Source: Chitinolyticbacter albus (GTDB lineage Bacteria > Pseudomonadota > Gammaproteobacteria > Burkholderiales > Chitinibacteraceae). From it: a DNA stretch of 64,000 bases. The position numbers were made by a program, and so were the translations under genes. The notes under the pieces were generated by a model. The model was not told the DNA's origin. It saw only the letters and a list, made by a program, of their open reading frames with translations, and ran no database searches. The stretch is from contig NZ_JANBVF010000008.1 in NCBI RefSeq assembly GCF_024437655.1, positions 79,690 through 143,689 of the forward strand, read 5' to 3'. Shown here one piece after another: positions 28,741-37,519 of the stretch. The stretch's first letter is position 1. Every line of letters begins with the position of its first letter.

Positions 28741-29562
28741 TTATTGCACCAACGCCACTTCGCATTCGTAACGCCCGCCGGCAGAATTGCTCCGTACCGT
28801 CTTGGCCGACGTAATCACATTGCGATTGCGATCGATCACGATGGAAAAAGTCAGGCGGATCGGATCATGGTGGCCATACAGGCTAAGTCCTTCCTCCCGG
28901 CCCTTAGCCGAAATGGAGGTGATGGCACCGCTGTCCGAACGCTGGGTATAGCTGAGGCGCATTGTGACCTCGTCACCATCCTTGCCCAAGATCTTGCGCT
29001 TGTAGTCGGCTCGCCCGCTACCGGCCTCGGACAAAATACGGCTGGCATCAAGCAGCCGATCACCCTGGCTCACATCGGTCATTGCGCCAAGCAAGCAATC
29101 GTGAACGTCTGTGCCGGGATTGACCAGGCTCCAGCCGGAGCCATTGGGGCGCAATCTCACCTCACCCTTGCTATTGCCCAAGGCACGAACCCGATAGCGT
29201 ATTTCCGCGGAAGGCGCCAATGTCGGCACTGGAGAAGGAGTAACCGTTGCTGCCATCGGTTTCGCCGCTTGAGGCGTGACGACAGGCGTAGCTTGAGGGG
29301 TCACTACCGGCGTTGGCCGTTGCAGCCTCGCAAGCTTGATTTTGGCCAGTTCGGAATACACACCGTCCGGATAACGCTCCAGATATGCACGGAACTCGGC
29401 TTCGTCCTTGCTATCTTTGATGGTTTCCCAAAACAAGATCTGGGCCTCTTCCGAGTCACCAATACGTGAGGATTTTGGCGCCGAATAGCTGGGGGTGGCC
29501 AGGACAATGCCAACAAAAACCACGAGTAAAATTTTTAAAACCCGGTCAAACATGCATTTCAT
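28741..29562 (-). CDS. Hypothetical exported protein
   Basis: 273 residues. Signal peptide (LKILLVVFVGIVLATPSYS, 9-27), then FWETIKDSKDEAEFRAYLERYPDGVYSELA (44-73), a short helical pattern often seen in TPR-like or caspase-associated exported proteins, a Pro/Thr linker with two copies of PVVTPQA, and a C-terminal beta-rich domain (about 120-273) with two Cys. Base composition is lower in GC than its neighbours. It lies between leuB and a leuB remnant, so it probably arrived by insertion. Function unknown. Confidence 0.7.
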   Translation of the reverse strand: MKCMFDRVLKILLVVFVGIVLATPSYSAPKSSRIGDSEEAQILFWETIKDSKDEAEFRAYLERYPDGVYSELAKIKLARLQRPTPVVTPQATPVVTPQAAKPMAATVTPSPVPTLAPSAEIRYRVRALGNSKGEVRLRPNGSGWSLVNPGTDVHDCLLGAMTDVSQGDRLLDASRILSEAGSGRADYKRKILGKDGDEVTMRLSYTQRSDSGAITSISAKGREEGLSLYGHHDPIRLTFSIVIDRNRNVITSAKTVRSNSAGGRYECEVALVQ

Positions 29563-29661
29563 TCCGATATTCCATTAATACCGCTGGTGCTGCCTACACC
29601 TTCAAGGCATCTCGCGTAACAAAAGAAGAGGGGCGTTCGAAGAACAGCCTGCACAGGCCTG

Positions 29662-29726
29662 CTTGGCCTGGGCGACAATTTCCGGGCCGATACCATCGTC
29701 CGGGAGGATGCGGACTTTTTCATGAC
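29662..29726 (-). pseudogene. leuB: Degenerate duplicate of the leuB 5' end
   Basis: These 65 bases match 28637-28700 (the leuB start codon and first ~20 codons) at roughly 57 positions, including the ATG and identical TTTCCGGGCCGAT core. Two extra bases just after the ATG shift the frame. A GGAG element upstream of the remnant's ATG suggests that it was the original ribosome site. Homology stops near 29660. Confidence 0.75.
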
Positions 29727-29977
29727 ACACATCTCCACGTCTGGTAAACAACCGCAACAACAATGGCCACGAGCAAAATAATCAATGCAAGTTGAGTTAG
29801 TGCTATCAGTCCCCAGAGCAGGCGGAGATAGGCGCGATAGGCCGCCGAGTGCAAAGGGCGATCAATTTCCGCTCTGATGGCCTGCAACGAATCAATGTCG
29901 AACGGCAAAAACCAGCTGCATAGCCATGCAGCAAGCAGGACCGTCCAATCCGCCATCACCCGCAGCGCCCGAGGCAT
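29720..29977 (-). CDS. Small membrane protein, hypothetical
   Basis: 85 residues with two hydrophobic segments (WTVLLAAWLCSWFLPFDI and LLWGLIALTQLALIILLVAIVVAVVY). Unrecognised. Start 29977 is chosen because the earlier ATG 30013/GTG 30019 lie inside the nagB terminator stem-loop; a GAGTAAG element precedes it. The 3' end overlaps the leuB remnant by a few bases. Confidence 0.45.
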   Translation of the reverse strand: MPRALRVMADWTVLLAAWLCSWFLPFDIDSLQAIRAEIDRPLHSAAYRAYLRLLWGLIALTQLALIILLVAIVVAVVYQTWRCVS

Positions 29978-29990
29978 GTTCTTACTCGAC

Positions 29991-30030
29991 AAATAAAAAG
30001 CGGCAGCGGCCATAGGCACGTTGCCGCTTT
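29991..30030 (-). terminator. Terminator of nagB
   Basis: A 9-bp stem (29997-30005 with 30022-30030) with a 16-base loop followed on the minus strand by five T residues, just after the nagB stop. Confidence 0.75.
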
Positions 30031-30040
30031 GCCGGGACGC

Positions 30041-30772
30041 TTAGTGCGAAACCTTGTACTCGACGTCGCAATCGGTCATCACGATCACGCGTGGGTGGGT
30101 TTGCAGCAGCGAAGCCGGCACCTGGGTGGTGATCGGGCCGTTCAAGGTGCGATCGAGGATCTCGGCCTTTTCCTGGCCCTTCACCACCAGGAGGATCATC
30201 TTGGCCTGCATGATGGTGCCCATGCCCATGGTCACCGCGTGCGTCGGCACTTCATCGAGGCTGTTGAAGAAGCGCTTGTTCGCTTCGCGCGTCTCTTCCT
30301 TCAACGTGACCTTGTAGGTGAAGCGCGACAACTCGGTATCAGGCTCGTTGAAACCGATGTGGCCGTTATGGCCGATACCCAACAGTTGCAAATCAACTGG
30401 GCCTTGCTGATACAGCATTTCGTCGTAGCGGCGGCATTCGGCGTCCACGTCGGCGGCGTTGCCGTTGGGAACATGGGTGTTGCCCGCCTTGATGTCGATA
30501 TGATCGAACAGGTTGCGCTGCATGAAGGCGCGGTAGCTTTCCGGGTGCGTGATCGGCAGGCCGACGTATTCATCGAGGTTAAAGGTGCGCGCTTCCTTGA
30601 AGCTCACCAAACCCGCCTGATAGGTCTTGACGATTTCCTTGTACAACCCGACCGGAGTGCCACCGGTGGCCATGCCGAGCGCGGCATTGGGCTTGCTGCG
30701 CACCACCGAGATGATGAGATCGGCGGCGGCACGGTCGAGATCGCTTTGGCTTTTGAATTTATGCAGGATCAT
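30041..30772 (-). CDS. nagB: Glucosamine-6-phosphate deaminase
   Basis: 243 residues. Converts glucosamine-6-phosphate to fructose-6-phosphate and ammonia, the entry of chitin-derived amino sugar into glycolysis. Motifs: ALGMATGGTPVGLYKEIV, the active-site loop FNLDEYVGL, and LLGIGHNGHIGFNEP with the catalytic His. Length is typical of the short (non-allosteric) type. No nagA, nagE or regulator is next to it; it stands between leuD and leuB with its own terminator. Confidence 0.95.
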   Translation of the reverse strand: MILHKFKSQSDLDRAAADLIISVVRSKPNAALGMATGGTPVGLYKEIVKTYQAGLVSFKEARTFNLDEYVGLPITHPESYRAFMQRNLFDHIDIKAGNTHVPNGNAADVDAECRRYDEMLYQQGPVDLQLLGIGHNGHIGFNEPDTELSRFTYKVTLKEETREANKRFFNSLDEVPTHAVTMGMGTIMQAKMILLVVKGQEKAEILDRTLNGPITTQVPASLLQTHPRVIVMTDCDVEYKVSH

Positions 30773-30805
30773 GGTCTTGTACGCTTTCCAGGCAGGCTAG
30801 GTCAT

Positions 30806-30825
30806 AAACCTTATAAGTATAAAGG
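30806..30825 (-). promoter_or_regulatory. Candidate nagB promoter/operator dyad
   Basis: An AT-rich stretch right after the leuD terminator reads, on the minus strand, CTTTATACTTATAAGG, combining a TATACT -10-like hexamer with an imperfect palindrome. It shares TTTATAC with the perfect dyad before leuC. Confidence 0.35.
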
Positions 30826-30827
30826 GC

Positions 30828-30857
30828 CTTGGGCAAGGCCGGTTGACCTTGCCCAAG
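30828..30857 (-). terminator. Terminator of leuD
   Basis: A perfect 11-bp stem (30828-30838 with 30847-30857) 12 bases past the leuD stop, followed on the minus strand by GCCCTTTATA. Confidence 0.65.
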
Positions 30858-30869
30858 AAACGGCAGCGG

Positions 30870-31511
30870 CTACTCGACAAACAGCCAGGGCTGGCGCGCG
30901 CGATACGCGGCTTCGAAGGTCTTGATCTCGTCGGCATGCTGCAGCGTCAGGCCGATCTCGTCGAGCCCATTGAGCAGACAATGCTTGCGATGCGTGGTGA
31001 TATCGAAACCGAACGAGGCCCCGGACGGCGTCGTCACCGTCTGCGCCGCCAGGTCGACATTGAGGCGATAACCATCGCCTGCCTCGGTTTCACGGAACAA
31101 CTGGTCGACCACGTCGGCCGGCAACACGATGGGCAGCAGGCCGTTCTTGAAGCAGTTGTTGAAGAAGATATCGGCAAAACTCGGCGCGATCACGACGCGA
31201 AAGCCGTAATCGTCGATGGCCCAGGGCGCATGCTCGCGCGACGAGCCGCAGCCGAAGTTCTCACGCGCCAGCAGCACCTGCGCGCCGGCATAGCGTGGGA
31301 AATTCAGTACGAATTCCGGGTTGATCGGTCGGCCGCTGTTGTCCATGCCCGGTTCGCCGTGATCGAGGTAGCGCCACTCATCGAACAGGTTGGGGCCGAA
31401 CCCCGAGCGCTTGATCGACTTGAGGAACTGCTTCGGAATGATGGCGTCGGTGTCGACGTTGGCCCGGTTGAGCGGACAGACGAGGCCGTTGAGTTGGGTG
31501 AATGCTTTCAT
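30870..31511 (-). CDS. leuD: 3-isopropylmalate dehydratase small subunit
   Basis: 213 residues. With LeuC it isomerises 2- to 3-isopropylmalate. Motifs: [14 protein letters not shown] (18-31) and [17 protein letters not shown], the swivelling domain. AAAGG precedes the ATG at 31511; the frame continues upstream only as a shadow of the entericidin gene. Confidence 0.96.
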   Translation of the reverse strand: MKAFTQLNGLVCPLNRANVDTDAIIPKQFLKSIKRSGFGPNLFDEWRYLDHGEPGMDNSGRPINPEFVLNFPRYAGAQVLLARENFGCGSSREHAPWAIDDYGFRVVIAPSFADIFFNNCFKNGLLPIVLPADVVDQLFRETEAGDGYRLNVDLAAQTVTTPSGASFGFDITTHRKHCLLNGLDEIGLTLQHADEIKTFEAAYRARQPWLFVE

Positions 31512-31521
31512 CTGGTTGCCT

Positions 31522-31653
31522 TTATTTCGCCGACTTTTCTTCGATCTGGTCGCCCAGCTTCTTGAGATCCTTGCCAAAGCCGTGGACCGTATTGCAGCCC
31601 GACAGCGCTGCCAACGCCGCACATGCGGCCAGGATCAGGGCAAAACGCTTCAT
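31522..31653 (-). CDS. Entericidin-like small lipoprotein
   Basis: 43 residues. A lipobox ALSGC (17-21, Cys20) follows a hydrophobic signal, then [21 protein letters not shown], the entericidin EcnA/B pattern. A strong ribosome site (AAGGGGG) precedes the ATG. It lies between leuC and leuD in the same operon, as in many Betaproteobacteria. Role in the envelope is unclear. Confidence 0.85.
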   Translation of the reverse strand: MKRFALILAACAALAALSGCNTVHGFGKDLKKLGDQIEEKSAK

Positions 31654-31667
31654 CGCTCGGCGCCCCC

Positions 31668-33074
31668 TTACCATTGGCGCACATCGACGAAATGGCCGGC
31701 GATTGCTGCCGCCGCTGCCATCGCCGGGCTCACGAGGTGGGTACGCCCACCCTGCCCTTGCCGGCCTTCGAAGTTGCGGTTGCTGGTCGAGGCACAGCGC
31801 TCGCCCGGCTCCAGCCGGTCGGCGTTCATCGCCAAACACATCGAGCAACCCGGCTCGCGCCATTCGAACCCCGCTGCGATGAACACCTGGTCGAGGCCTT
31901 CGGCTTCGGCCTGCGCCTTCACCAGGCCCGAGCCCGGCACCACCAGCGCGAGCTTCACGTTGTCCGCCTTCTTGCGGCCACGGGCGATTGCCGCTGCGGC
32001 GCGCAGATCCTCGATCCGGCTGTTGGTACAGGAACCGATGAATACCTTGTCGATGGCGATCTCGGTGATCGGCGTCTCCGCCGACAGGCCCATATACTGC
32101 AAGGCACGCTCGGCGCTGTTCTTCTTCACCGCGTCGGATTCGGCCGCCGGATTGGGCACGCGCGCGCCGATCGCCACCACCTGCTCCGGGCTGGTGCCCC
32201 AGGTGACTTGCGGCTCGATATCTGCGGCCGGCAATTCCACGACTGCATCGAATACAGCGCCGTCATCCGACACCAGCGTCTTCCAGTATTCAACCGCCGC
32301 ATCCCAAGTGGCGCCGGTCGGGGCGAACGGGCGTCCCTCTACATAATCAATGGTGATCTGGTCGACCGCCACCATGCCGGCGCGAGCACCAGCCTCGATC
32401 GCCATATTGCACAACGTCATCCGACCTTCCATCGACAGGGAGCGGATCGCGCTGCCGCCGAATTCGACCGCATAACCGGTACCGCCAGCGGTGCCAATCT
32501 TGCCGATGATGGCGAGTGCCACGTCCTTGGCAGTGACGCCAGCGCCAAGCTCGCCTTCCACCTTGATCAACATGGCCTTGGATTTCTTGGCGACCAGCGT
32601 CTGCGTGGCGAGCACGTGCTCGACTTCCGAGGTGCCGATGCCGTGCGCCAACGCGCCAAACGCGCCATGGGTGGAGGTGTGGCTGTCGCCGCACACCACC
32701 GTCATGCCGGGCAAGGTGGCGCCGTTTTCCGGGCCGACCACGTGCACGATGCCCTGCTTCTTGTCCTTGAACGGGAAATAGGCCAAGGCGCCGAAGAACT
32801 TGATGTTGGCGTCCAGCGTTTCCACCTGCTGGCGCGAGATCGGGTCCTTGATGCCTTCGTCCCAATGATCGGTCGGCGTGTTGTGGTCGGCCGTGGCCAC
32901 TACCGAGCTGACGCGCCACGGCTGGCGCTGCGCGGTGCGCAGACCTTCGAACGCCTGCGGGCTGGTCACTTCATGGATCAGGTGGCGATCGATATAGATC
33001 AGACAGGTGCCGTCTTCTTCCTGACGCACCACGTGCGAATTCCAGAGTTTGTCGTACAGCGTTTGCGCGCTCAT
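31668..33074 (-). CDS. leuC: 3-isopropylmalate dehydratase large subunit
   Basis: 468 residues, normal length. Aconitase-family subunit that binds the 4Fe-4S cluster through Cys in FIGSCTNSR and [31 protein letters not shown] is also diagnostic. ATG 33074 is taken from homology ([11 protein letters not shown]); the frame extends upstream without similarity. Confidence 0.96.
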   Translation of the reverse strand: MSAQTLYDKLWNSHVVRQEEDGTCLIYIDRHLIHEVTSPQAFEGLRTAQRQPWRVSSVVATADHNTPTDHWDEGIKDPISRQQVETLDANIKFFGALAYFPFKDKKQGIVHVVGPENGATLPGMTVVCGDSHTSTHGAFGALAHGIGTSEVEHVLATQTLVAKKSKAMLIKVEGELGAGVTAKDVALAIIGKIGTAGGTGYAVEFGGSAIRSLSMEGRMTLCNMAIEAGARAGMVAVDQITIDYVEGRPFAPTGATWDAAVEYWKTLVSDDGAVFDAVVELPAADIEPQVTWGTSPEQVVAIGARVPNPAAESDAVKKNSAERALQYMGLSAETPITEIAIDKVFIGSCTNSRIEDLRAAAAIARGRKKADNVKLALVVPGSGLVKAQAEAEGLDQVFIAAGFEWREPGCSMCLAMNADRLEPGERCASTSNRNFEGRQGQGGRTHLVSPAMAAAAAIAGHFVDVRQW

Positions 33075-33151
33075 GGCCGGTTTCCGTTGCAGGGCGATGT
33101 GCCTATGGGATGCGAGAGTATGCGCATCGCTCCACGACAACAAGGCCAGTG

Positions 33152-33167
33152 TTTATACTGGTATAAA
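33152..33167 (-). promoter_or_regulatory. Perfect AT-rich dyad upstream of leuC
   Basis: TTTATAC-TG-GTATAAA, a 7-bp perfect inverted repeat with 2-base spacer, 78 bases before the leuC start in a GC-rich genome. It overlaps a TATAC -10-like element and may be an operator. A related sequence precedes nagB. Confidence 0.45.
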
Positions 33168-33307
33168 TTGTAATTGGTAACAGGATAAATACAGGTAGAG
33201 AGGGAGTTGCAGCTGGTCGCGCCAGGCATCAGGCTAGCGCCGCCTACCTAGCCCTTCCTTTTACCCCCAAGGCGCTAGAGGCCTCAGAGCTAAAGGATTG
33301 AACAACG

Positions 33308-34087
33308 ATGCCCACCATACGCCGCAAGGAATTGGGTGACTTCCTGATCGCCCATCGCCAGAAATGCCCGCCCGCCGCGTTCGGTTTCCCTGCCGGCACG
33401 CGACGCCGCACTACCGGCTTGCGTAGGGAAGAAGCCGCCCAGCTCGCCGGCATCAGCCCGACCTGGTACGCCTGGATCGAACAGGGGCGCGACATCAATG
33501 TCTCCAGCGATGCGCTCGACCGGCTTGCCACCGCTCTGCGCATGGACCGCACCCAGCGCGCCTACCTGTTCGAGCTCGCCGGCCGGCTCGATACCCGGCC
33601 GGCGCCGCCGGAGCAGGCCCTGCCCGTCAGCCTGTTCGAGCAATTGCTTGCCGACATGCACACCCCCGCCTACGTGCTCGGTCGATTGTGGGATGTGCTG
33701 GCGTTCAACCCGCAGGCAGCGCAATTGTTTACCGGCTGGCTCGACCAGCCTGGCCCGCATAACCTGCTCGACTATGTGTTTCTCAATCCCAGCGCGCGCG
33801 AGCTGGTCGAAGACTGGGAAGCGCGCGCGCGTCGGCTGGTGGCGGAATTCAGGGCCGACCGGCGCAGCCACCTCGATGATCCGGCACTCGAAGAGTTCGT
33901 CTCTCGCCTGGCCGCCGCCAGCGGCAGCTTCGCCGAATACTGGCGCCGCCACGACGTACTGGAGCGCCAGGGGGGAGTGCGTGGTTTTCACCATCCGCAG
34001 CATGGGCATTTGAGCTACCAGCAGCTGACCTTTCGCCTCGTCGATCACGACGAGTTCAAGCTGGTGGTGCTGACCCGTGCCGGCTGA
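33308..34087 (+). CDS. XRE-type regulator with MmyB-like ligand domain
   Basis: 259 residues. N-terminal HTH (RRTTGLRREEAAQLAGISPTWYAWIEQGRD, 31-60) and a C-terminal PAS-like MmyB domain (about 100-255; YVLGRLWDVLAFNPQA, HLSYQQLTFRLVDHDEFKLVVLT). Family members regulate nearby oxidoreductases, but no such gene is adjacent, so the target is unknown. Confidence 0.9.
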   Translation: MPTIRRKELGDFLIAHRQKCPPAAFGFPAGTRRRTTGLRREEAAQLAGISPTWYAWIEQGRDINVSSDALDRLATALRMDRTQRAYLFELAGRLDTRPAPPEQALPVSLFEQLLADMHTPAYVLGRLWDVLAFNPQAAQLFTGWLDQPGPHNLLDYVFLNPSARELVEDWEARARRLVAEFRADRRSHLDDPALEEFVSRLAAASGSFAEYWRRHDVLERQGGVRGFHHPQHGHLSYQQLTFRLVDHDEFKLVVLTRAG

Positions 34088-34139
34088 CGCAGGCGGCGCC
34101 AAGCTGGCACAATTCGCGACTATCCCACCTAGGAAAACC

Positions 34140-34565
34140 ATGCGCGTCCTGATCACCTTGCTGTTCGCCATGTGCGGCTTGCCATCGTTCGCTGCCGATT
34201 GCCGCAGCGTCGCGACAGAGCTCGCCAGCCACTATCGACTGAACGACAAGGAATTGACCGAGGTGCTGCAGACGCTGACTCGCGAACAACGGCTACCGCC
34301 CCGCTTCGTCACCAAACAGCAGGCGCGCGCTGCGGGCTGGCAGCCAGGCCAGGACCTGTGGCGGATCCTGCCCGGTCACAGCATCGGCGGCGACCGCTTC
34401 GGCAATCGCGAACGGCGGCTGCCCACGGGCGACTACCGCGAAGCCGATCTCGACTACCAAGGTGGCAAGCGCAATGCCAAGCGCCTCGTCTACCAGGTAC
34501 CTGGCCGTCGCTACCTGACCGTCGATCACTACCAGCGTTTCGTCGAGATTCCCGCCTGCCGTTAA
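34140..34565 (+). CDS. Secreted barnase-family ribonuclease
   Basis: 141 residues. Signal peptide (1-19). The mature protein matches barnase along its length: LPPRFVTKQQARAAGW, PGHSIGGDRFGNRE, and the active-site set Glu101 (READLDY), Arg111 and Arg115 (KRNAKR), His130 (VDHYQRF), equivalent to barnase Glu73, Arg83, Arg87 and His102. Cys21 and Cys140 could form a disulfide. It should cut RNA after guanine and be toxic in the cytosol. The barstar gene follows 72 bases later on the same strand. Confidence 0.9.
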   Translation: MRVLITLLFAMCGLPSFAADCRSVATELASHYRLNDKELTEVLQTLTREQRLPPRFVTKQQARAAGWQPGQDLWRILPGHSIGGDRFGNRERRLPTGDYREADLDYQGGKRNAKRLVYQVPGRRYLTVDHYQRFVEIPACR

Positions 34566-34637
34566 CGGTGCGAATCGCGTTACAGTAGCCCTACGGGGCC
34601 ACAGGCACCTGTTACAAAACGACAAGGAGGATGGAAC

Positions 34638-34916
34638 ATGGCTGAACCTCGCCGCGCGGTGCTGAACAACATCCGCAGCATGAACGACATCTACGACCAG
34701 TTGGCGCGCCAGCTGGGTTTTCCCGCCGATTTCGGCCGCAACCTCGACGCGCTGCACGACGTGTTGACCGGTAGCCTCGAAGGCCCCGTGCAGATCGTCT
34801 GGCGCGGCTGCCTGCAAGCGTTGCCCGTCCTGGGCCAGGAGCAGTTCGAGGCGCTGCTTGCCACCTTCAACGATGTGGCGGGCGAGCGCAGTGATGTCGA
34901 GGTGATGATCGGCTAA
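34638..34916 (+). CDS. Barstar-family ribonuclease inhibitor
   Basis: 92 residues. Barstar fold with Asp37 and Asp41 in FGRNLDALHDVLTG, equivalent to the barnase-binding Asp35 and Asp39. It should protect the cell from the RNase upstream. A near-perfect ribosome site (AAGGAGG) suggests strong translation, as expected for an immunity protein. Confidence 0.92.
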   Translation: MAEPRRAVLNNIRSMNDIYDQLARQLGFPADFGRNLDALHDVLTGSLEGPVQIVWRGCLQALPVLGQEQFEALLATFNDVAGERSDVEVMIG

Positions 34917-34928
34917 TCCAAAGTAAAG

Positions 34929-34952
34929 CGCGCAACCGAAGTTGCGCGTTTT
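34929..34952. terminator. Bidirectional terminator between barstar and CPCC genes
   Basis: An 8-bp stem (CGCGCAAC with GTTGCGCG, CGAA loop) followed by four T on the plus strand and CTTTACTTT on the minus strand. Confidence 0.75.
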
Positions 34953-34955
34953 GAC

Positions 34956-35300
34956 TCACATCCCTTTCGAATCCATCCAGTAGGCATCCGCTTCATCCAG
35001 CACCTCGCTTCGAAGCCCGGTCTGCGTCTGTAGCTGCGCCATGGCGATCTCCTGCGGTAGCAAAGGGCGCCAGCTTCGTCCCCGCCGGTATCCGCGCGCA
35101 AGTTCGATATGCTCCGGCAGCTTGGACAACGCAACCGCTTGCGCTTGGGCCAGCGAGCGATGATTCGCACCGCCTGCGGCGACCGGATTCGCAAGCTGCA
35201 AACCATCGTCTTCCCAATCACAGACCGGGCAGATCGAGTAGGAGCCGTAGGCTTCTTCGAACGTCAGAAATCCACAGCACGGGCAAGGCAGGTCGTGCAT
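34956..35300 (-). CDS. CPCC family cysteine-rich protein
   Basis: 114 residues. Starts with CPCCGFLTFEE and continues YSICPVCDWEDDGLQLANP, a two-CxxC zinc-ribbon of the CPCC family, members of which occur among immunity genes of polymorphic-toxin loci. It is convergent with the barnase/barstar pair. Its own partner toxin is not visible. Confidence 0.82.
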   Translation of the reverse strand: MHDLPCPCCGFLTFEEAYGSYSICPVCDWEDDGLQLANPVAAGGANHRSLAQAQAVALSKLPEHIELARGYRRGRSWRPLLPQEIAMAQLQTQTGLRSEVLDEADAYWMDSKGM

Positions 35301-35310
35301 ACGGTGTCGC

Positions 35311-36126
35311 TCAGTTGTCCTTCAACGACTCGATCAGCTCCAATTCTTCCTCGCTGAATCCCGCCGCCCGCCGGGCGGCGTAATTAAGACGTCCCTTCAG
35401 TCGCGGTGCCTCATGCTCGCGCAACAAACTCACGAAAGTGGCCACCGGATCGAGGCCGCGTAGCGCACAACAATGGTGATACCAGCGATTGCCGACGCGC
35501 ACGTGACCTACCTCGTCGCGCAGGATCACGTCCAGTATCTCGCAGGCCCGCAGATCCCCCGACTGCTTGAGCTTCTCGCGTATGCCCGGTGTCACGTCCA
35601 GCCCGCGCGCCTCCAGGATGCGCGGCACCAGCGCCATGCGCACCATCACGTCGTGATCGGTCTTGAGTGCCATCTCCCACAAGCCGTTGTGCGCCGGAAA
35701 GTCGCCATAGACGTAACCCATGCCGTAGAGATGCTCGGCCAGCAGTGTGAAATGCAGCGCCTCCTCGCGCGCCACTTGCAACCAGTCACGGTAGTACGCG
35801 TCGGGCATGCCGGCGAAACGGTAGACCGCGTCGAGCGCCAGGTTGATCGCGTTGAATTCGATGTGGGCGATCGCATGCAGCAGCGCCGCCCGCCCTTCTT
35901 CGGTGGCGACATTGCGTTGCACCAGCGCCGTCGGCGCAACGAGTTCGGGCCGCACTGGTCGGCCCGGCACGGCCACTCGTTCGACACCCAGTTCCGCTTC
36001 GACGGCGGCGTGTGGTGCGATCGCGGCAACGGCAGTGAGCTTGGCTGCCGGATCGTCCAGCATCAGCGCCCGATAAGCCGTGGCACGCAGAGCCAAGGGC
36101 GATGTCAAATCCGTTTCGATTTCCAT
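35311..36126 (-). CDS. DUF455 ferritin-like protein
   Basis: 271 residues. Helical protein with Glu/His metal-binding sites of a ferritin-like diiron fold: LLHAIAHIEFNAINLALD, YRDWLQVAREEALHF, and LRDEVGHVRVGNRWYHH. Diiron oxygenase-like activity is plausible; the substrate is unknown. Divergent from the HTH gene at 36278. Confidence 0.85.
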   Translation of the reverse strand: MEIETDLTSPLALRATAYRALMLDDPAAKLTAVAAIAPHAAVEAELGVERVAVPGRPVRPELVAPTALVQRNVATEEGRAALLHAIAHIEFNAINLALDAVYRFAGMPDAYYRDWLQVAREEALHFTLLAEHLYGMGYVYGDFPAHNGLWEMALKTDHDVMVRMALVPRILEARGLDVTPGIREKLKQSGDLRACEILDVILRDEVGHVRVGNRWYHHCCALRGLDPVATFVSLLREHEAPRLKGRLNYAARRAAGFSEEELELIESLKDN

Positions 36127-36277
36127 GATTTCTGGTGCTGTTCACGATTCTGCTTTGGGAATAGTCACGTGTGATTGACCTGTTTGCCCCGATAAGATGT
36201 CGGCATACGTTGTCACACGGCGCTCGGGAGCGTCCCGGATTGTATCTGCTGTGGCAGCAGTCAGGAGTAAAGCCATC

Positions 36278-36601
36278 ATGACCGAAGAAACCCTCAACCC
36301 CCGCGAAATCCGCCGCCGACTCGGCCTGAACCAACAGCAATTCTGGGGCCGCATCGGCGTGACCCAGAGTGGCGGCTCCCGCTACGAAAGCGGCCGCGCC
36401 ATGCCCAAGCCGGTTCGGGAGCTGTTGCGCGTGGTGCATGTCGAGGAAATCGATCTCGCCGATCTGACCCGCGAAGACATGCGCATCCTGCAGTACCTGC
36501 GCAAGCAAAAACCAGAGCTCTACGAAACACTGAAAGCCGCTGCCCGCGAGCACGGCCACGTGCTCGACAAGAGCGCTGCGACTGGCAGCTACGCCCGATA
36601 A
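36278..36601 (+). CDS. HTH-type regulator, XRE-like
   Basis: 107 residues. An HTH with NPREIRRRLGLNQQQFWGRI and VTQSGGSRYESGR (8-41) is followed by an acidic helical tail (LADLTREDMRILQYLRKQKPEL). Small betaproteobacterial DNA-binding protein, target unknown. CAGGAG lies 9 bases before the ATG, which fixes the start over the longer frame from 36197. Confidence 0.85.
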   Translation: MTEETLNPREIRRRLGLNQQQFWGRIGVTQSGGSRYESGRAMPKPVRELLRVVHVEEIDLADLTREDMRILQYLRKQKPELYETLKAAAREHGHVLDKSAATGSYAR

Positions 36602-36630
36602 ACCAAGAGCCGCGATTGCGGCTCTTGGTT
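36601..36630. terminator. Bidirectional terminator between HTH gene and radical SAM gene
   Basis: A perfect 13-bp stem with GATT loop that begins at the last base of the HTH stop codon; GGTTTA follows on both strands. Confidence 0.85.
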
Positions 36631-36658
36631 TATCGTCATGCCCGCTACCGGCAAAGCG

Positions 36659-37519
36659 TTAAAGGCTGAGCCTGACAGCCAGCCCCAGTGCTTCGATGCG
36701 GCTTGCCAGCGCCTGCATCCATTCGGCCGGGGCCGTCGCCAGCGACGGCGCCTCGACCTGCATTGAAGGCCGCGCCAGACCATACAGCAACACGCCTTGC
36801 AGCGGCACGCCGCGTGCCAGCTGGGCCGCGATGAAATCGAGATAGGCCTGCAGCTCGGCGGCATCGGGCAATCGCCCATCGCGGGCAAACATGCAGGTCT
36901 GCAACCAGGTCGGACACACCTCGGCCGCAGCGGCGAGATTGCGCTCGACCGCGGCACGCGAGAGCTGGACCTGATTCACCTCTGAAAACCCATCCTGCGG
37001 CGCACGGTCGAGCTTGAACCAGACCTCGCCCTCCATGGCGCGCATTGCCGCCAGCGCAGCCTGCACGCGCGGCTTGTGAATCTGGCTGCCATTGCTGATC
37101 AACACCACCTTGACCGATCCGAGCAAGCCCAAGCGCAGCAAGGCCTGCCTGGCGAGCTCAACCGCGTCGGCAAACTCGGGCGCCATCGTCGGCTCGCCGT
37201 TGCCGGAGAAGGCAATATCGTTCAGCCGGCGCGCGCCTTCGGGCACGCGCTGTTGCATGAAACTGCCATGGACCACGTCGTCGAGCATGGCCCCAAGCTC
37301 ACGCTCAAGCTGCGCCAGATCAATCGGTGGCGGCCCTCCCCGCTGCAAATCCGGCACCTGGCAATAGACGCAACGCCAGTTGCACGCATTATTGGGATTG
37401 AGGTTGATCCCTATCGATACGCCACCCGCGCGACGCGATACCACGGGGTAGACGTAGGTGAAGCCGGCCGCATCGCGCGCGTGGTCATCCACGCGCAGCA
37501 GTGTCTTACTTGCCACCAT
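36659..37519 (-). CDS. Radical SAM protein
   Basis: 286 residues. The cluster-binding CxxxCxxC is in NACNWRCVYCQ (about 44-54) and the glycine motif in FSGNGEPTM. No extra Fe-S domain is seen. This architecture (YfkB/wyosine-like minimal radical SAM) has no assigned reaction. Its start lies 14 bases inside the end of the universal stress gene on the same strand, so they are co-transcribed. Confidence 0.88.
   Translation of the reverse strand: MVASKTLLRVDDHARDAAGFTYVYPVVSRRAGGVSIGINLNPNNACNWRCVYCQVPDLQRGGPPPIDLAQLERELGAMLDDVVHGSFMQQRVPEGARRLNDIAFSGNGEPTMAPEFADAVELARQALLRLGLLGSVKVVLISNGSQIHKPRVQAALAAMRAMEGEVWFKLDRAPQDGFSEVNQVQLSRAAVERNLAAAAEVCPTWLQTCMFARDGRLPDAAELQAYLDFIAAQLARGVPLQGVLLYGLARPSMQVEAPSLATAPAEWMQALASRIEALGLAVRLSL

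Noticed and set aside
31522..31863. Longer 113-residue frame for the entericidin gene
   Set aside because: The upstream part is a shadow of leuC; ribosome site and lipobox fix the start at 31653.
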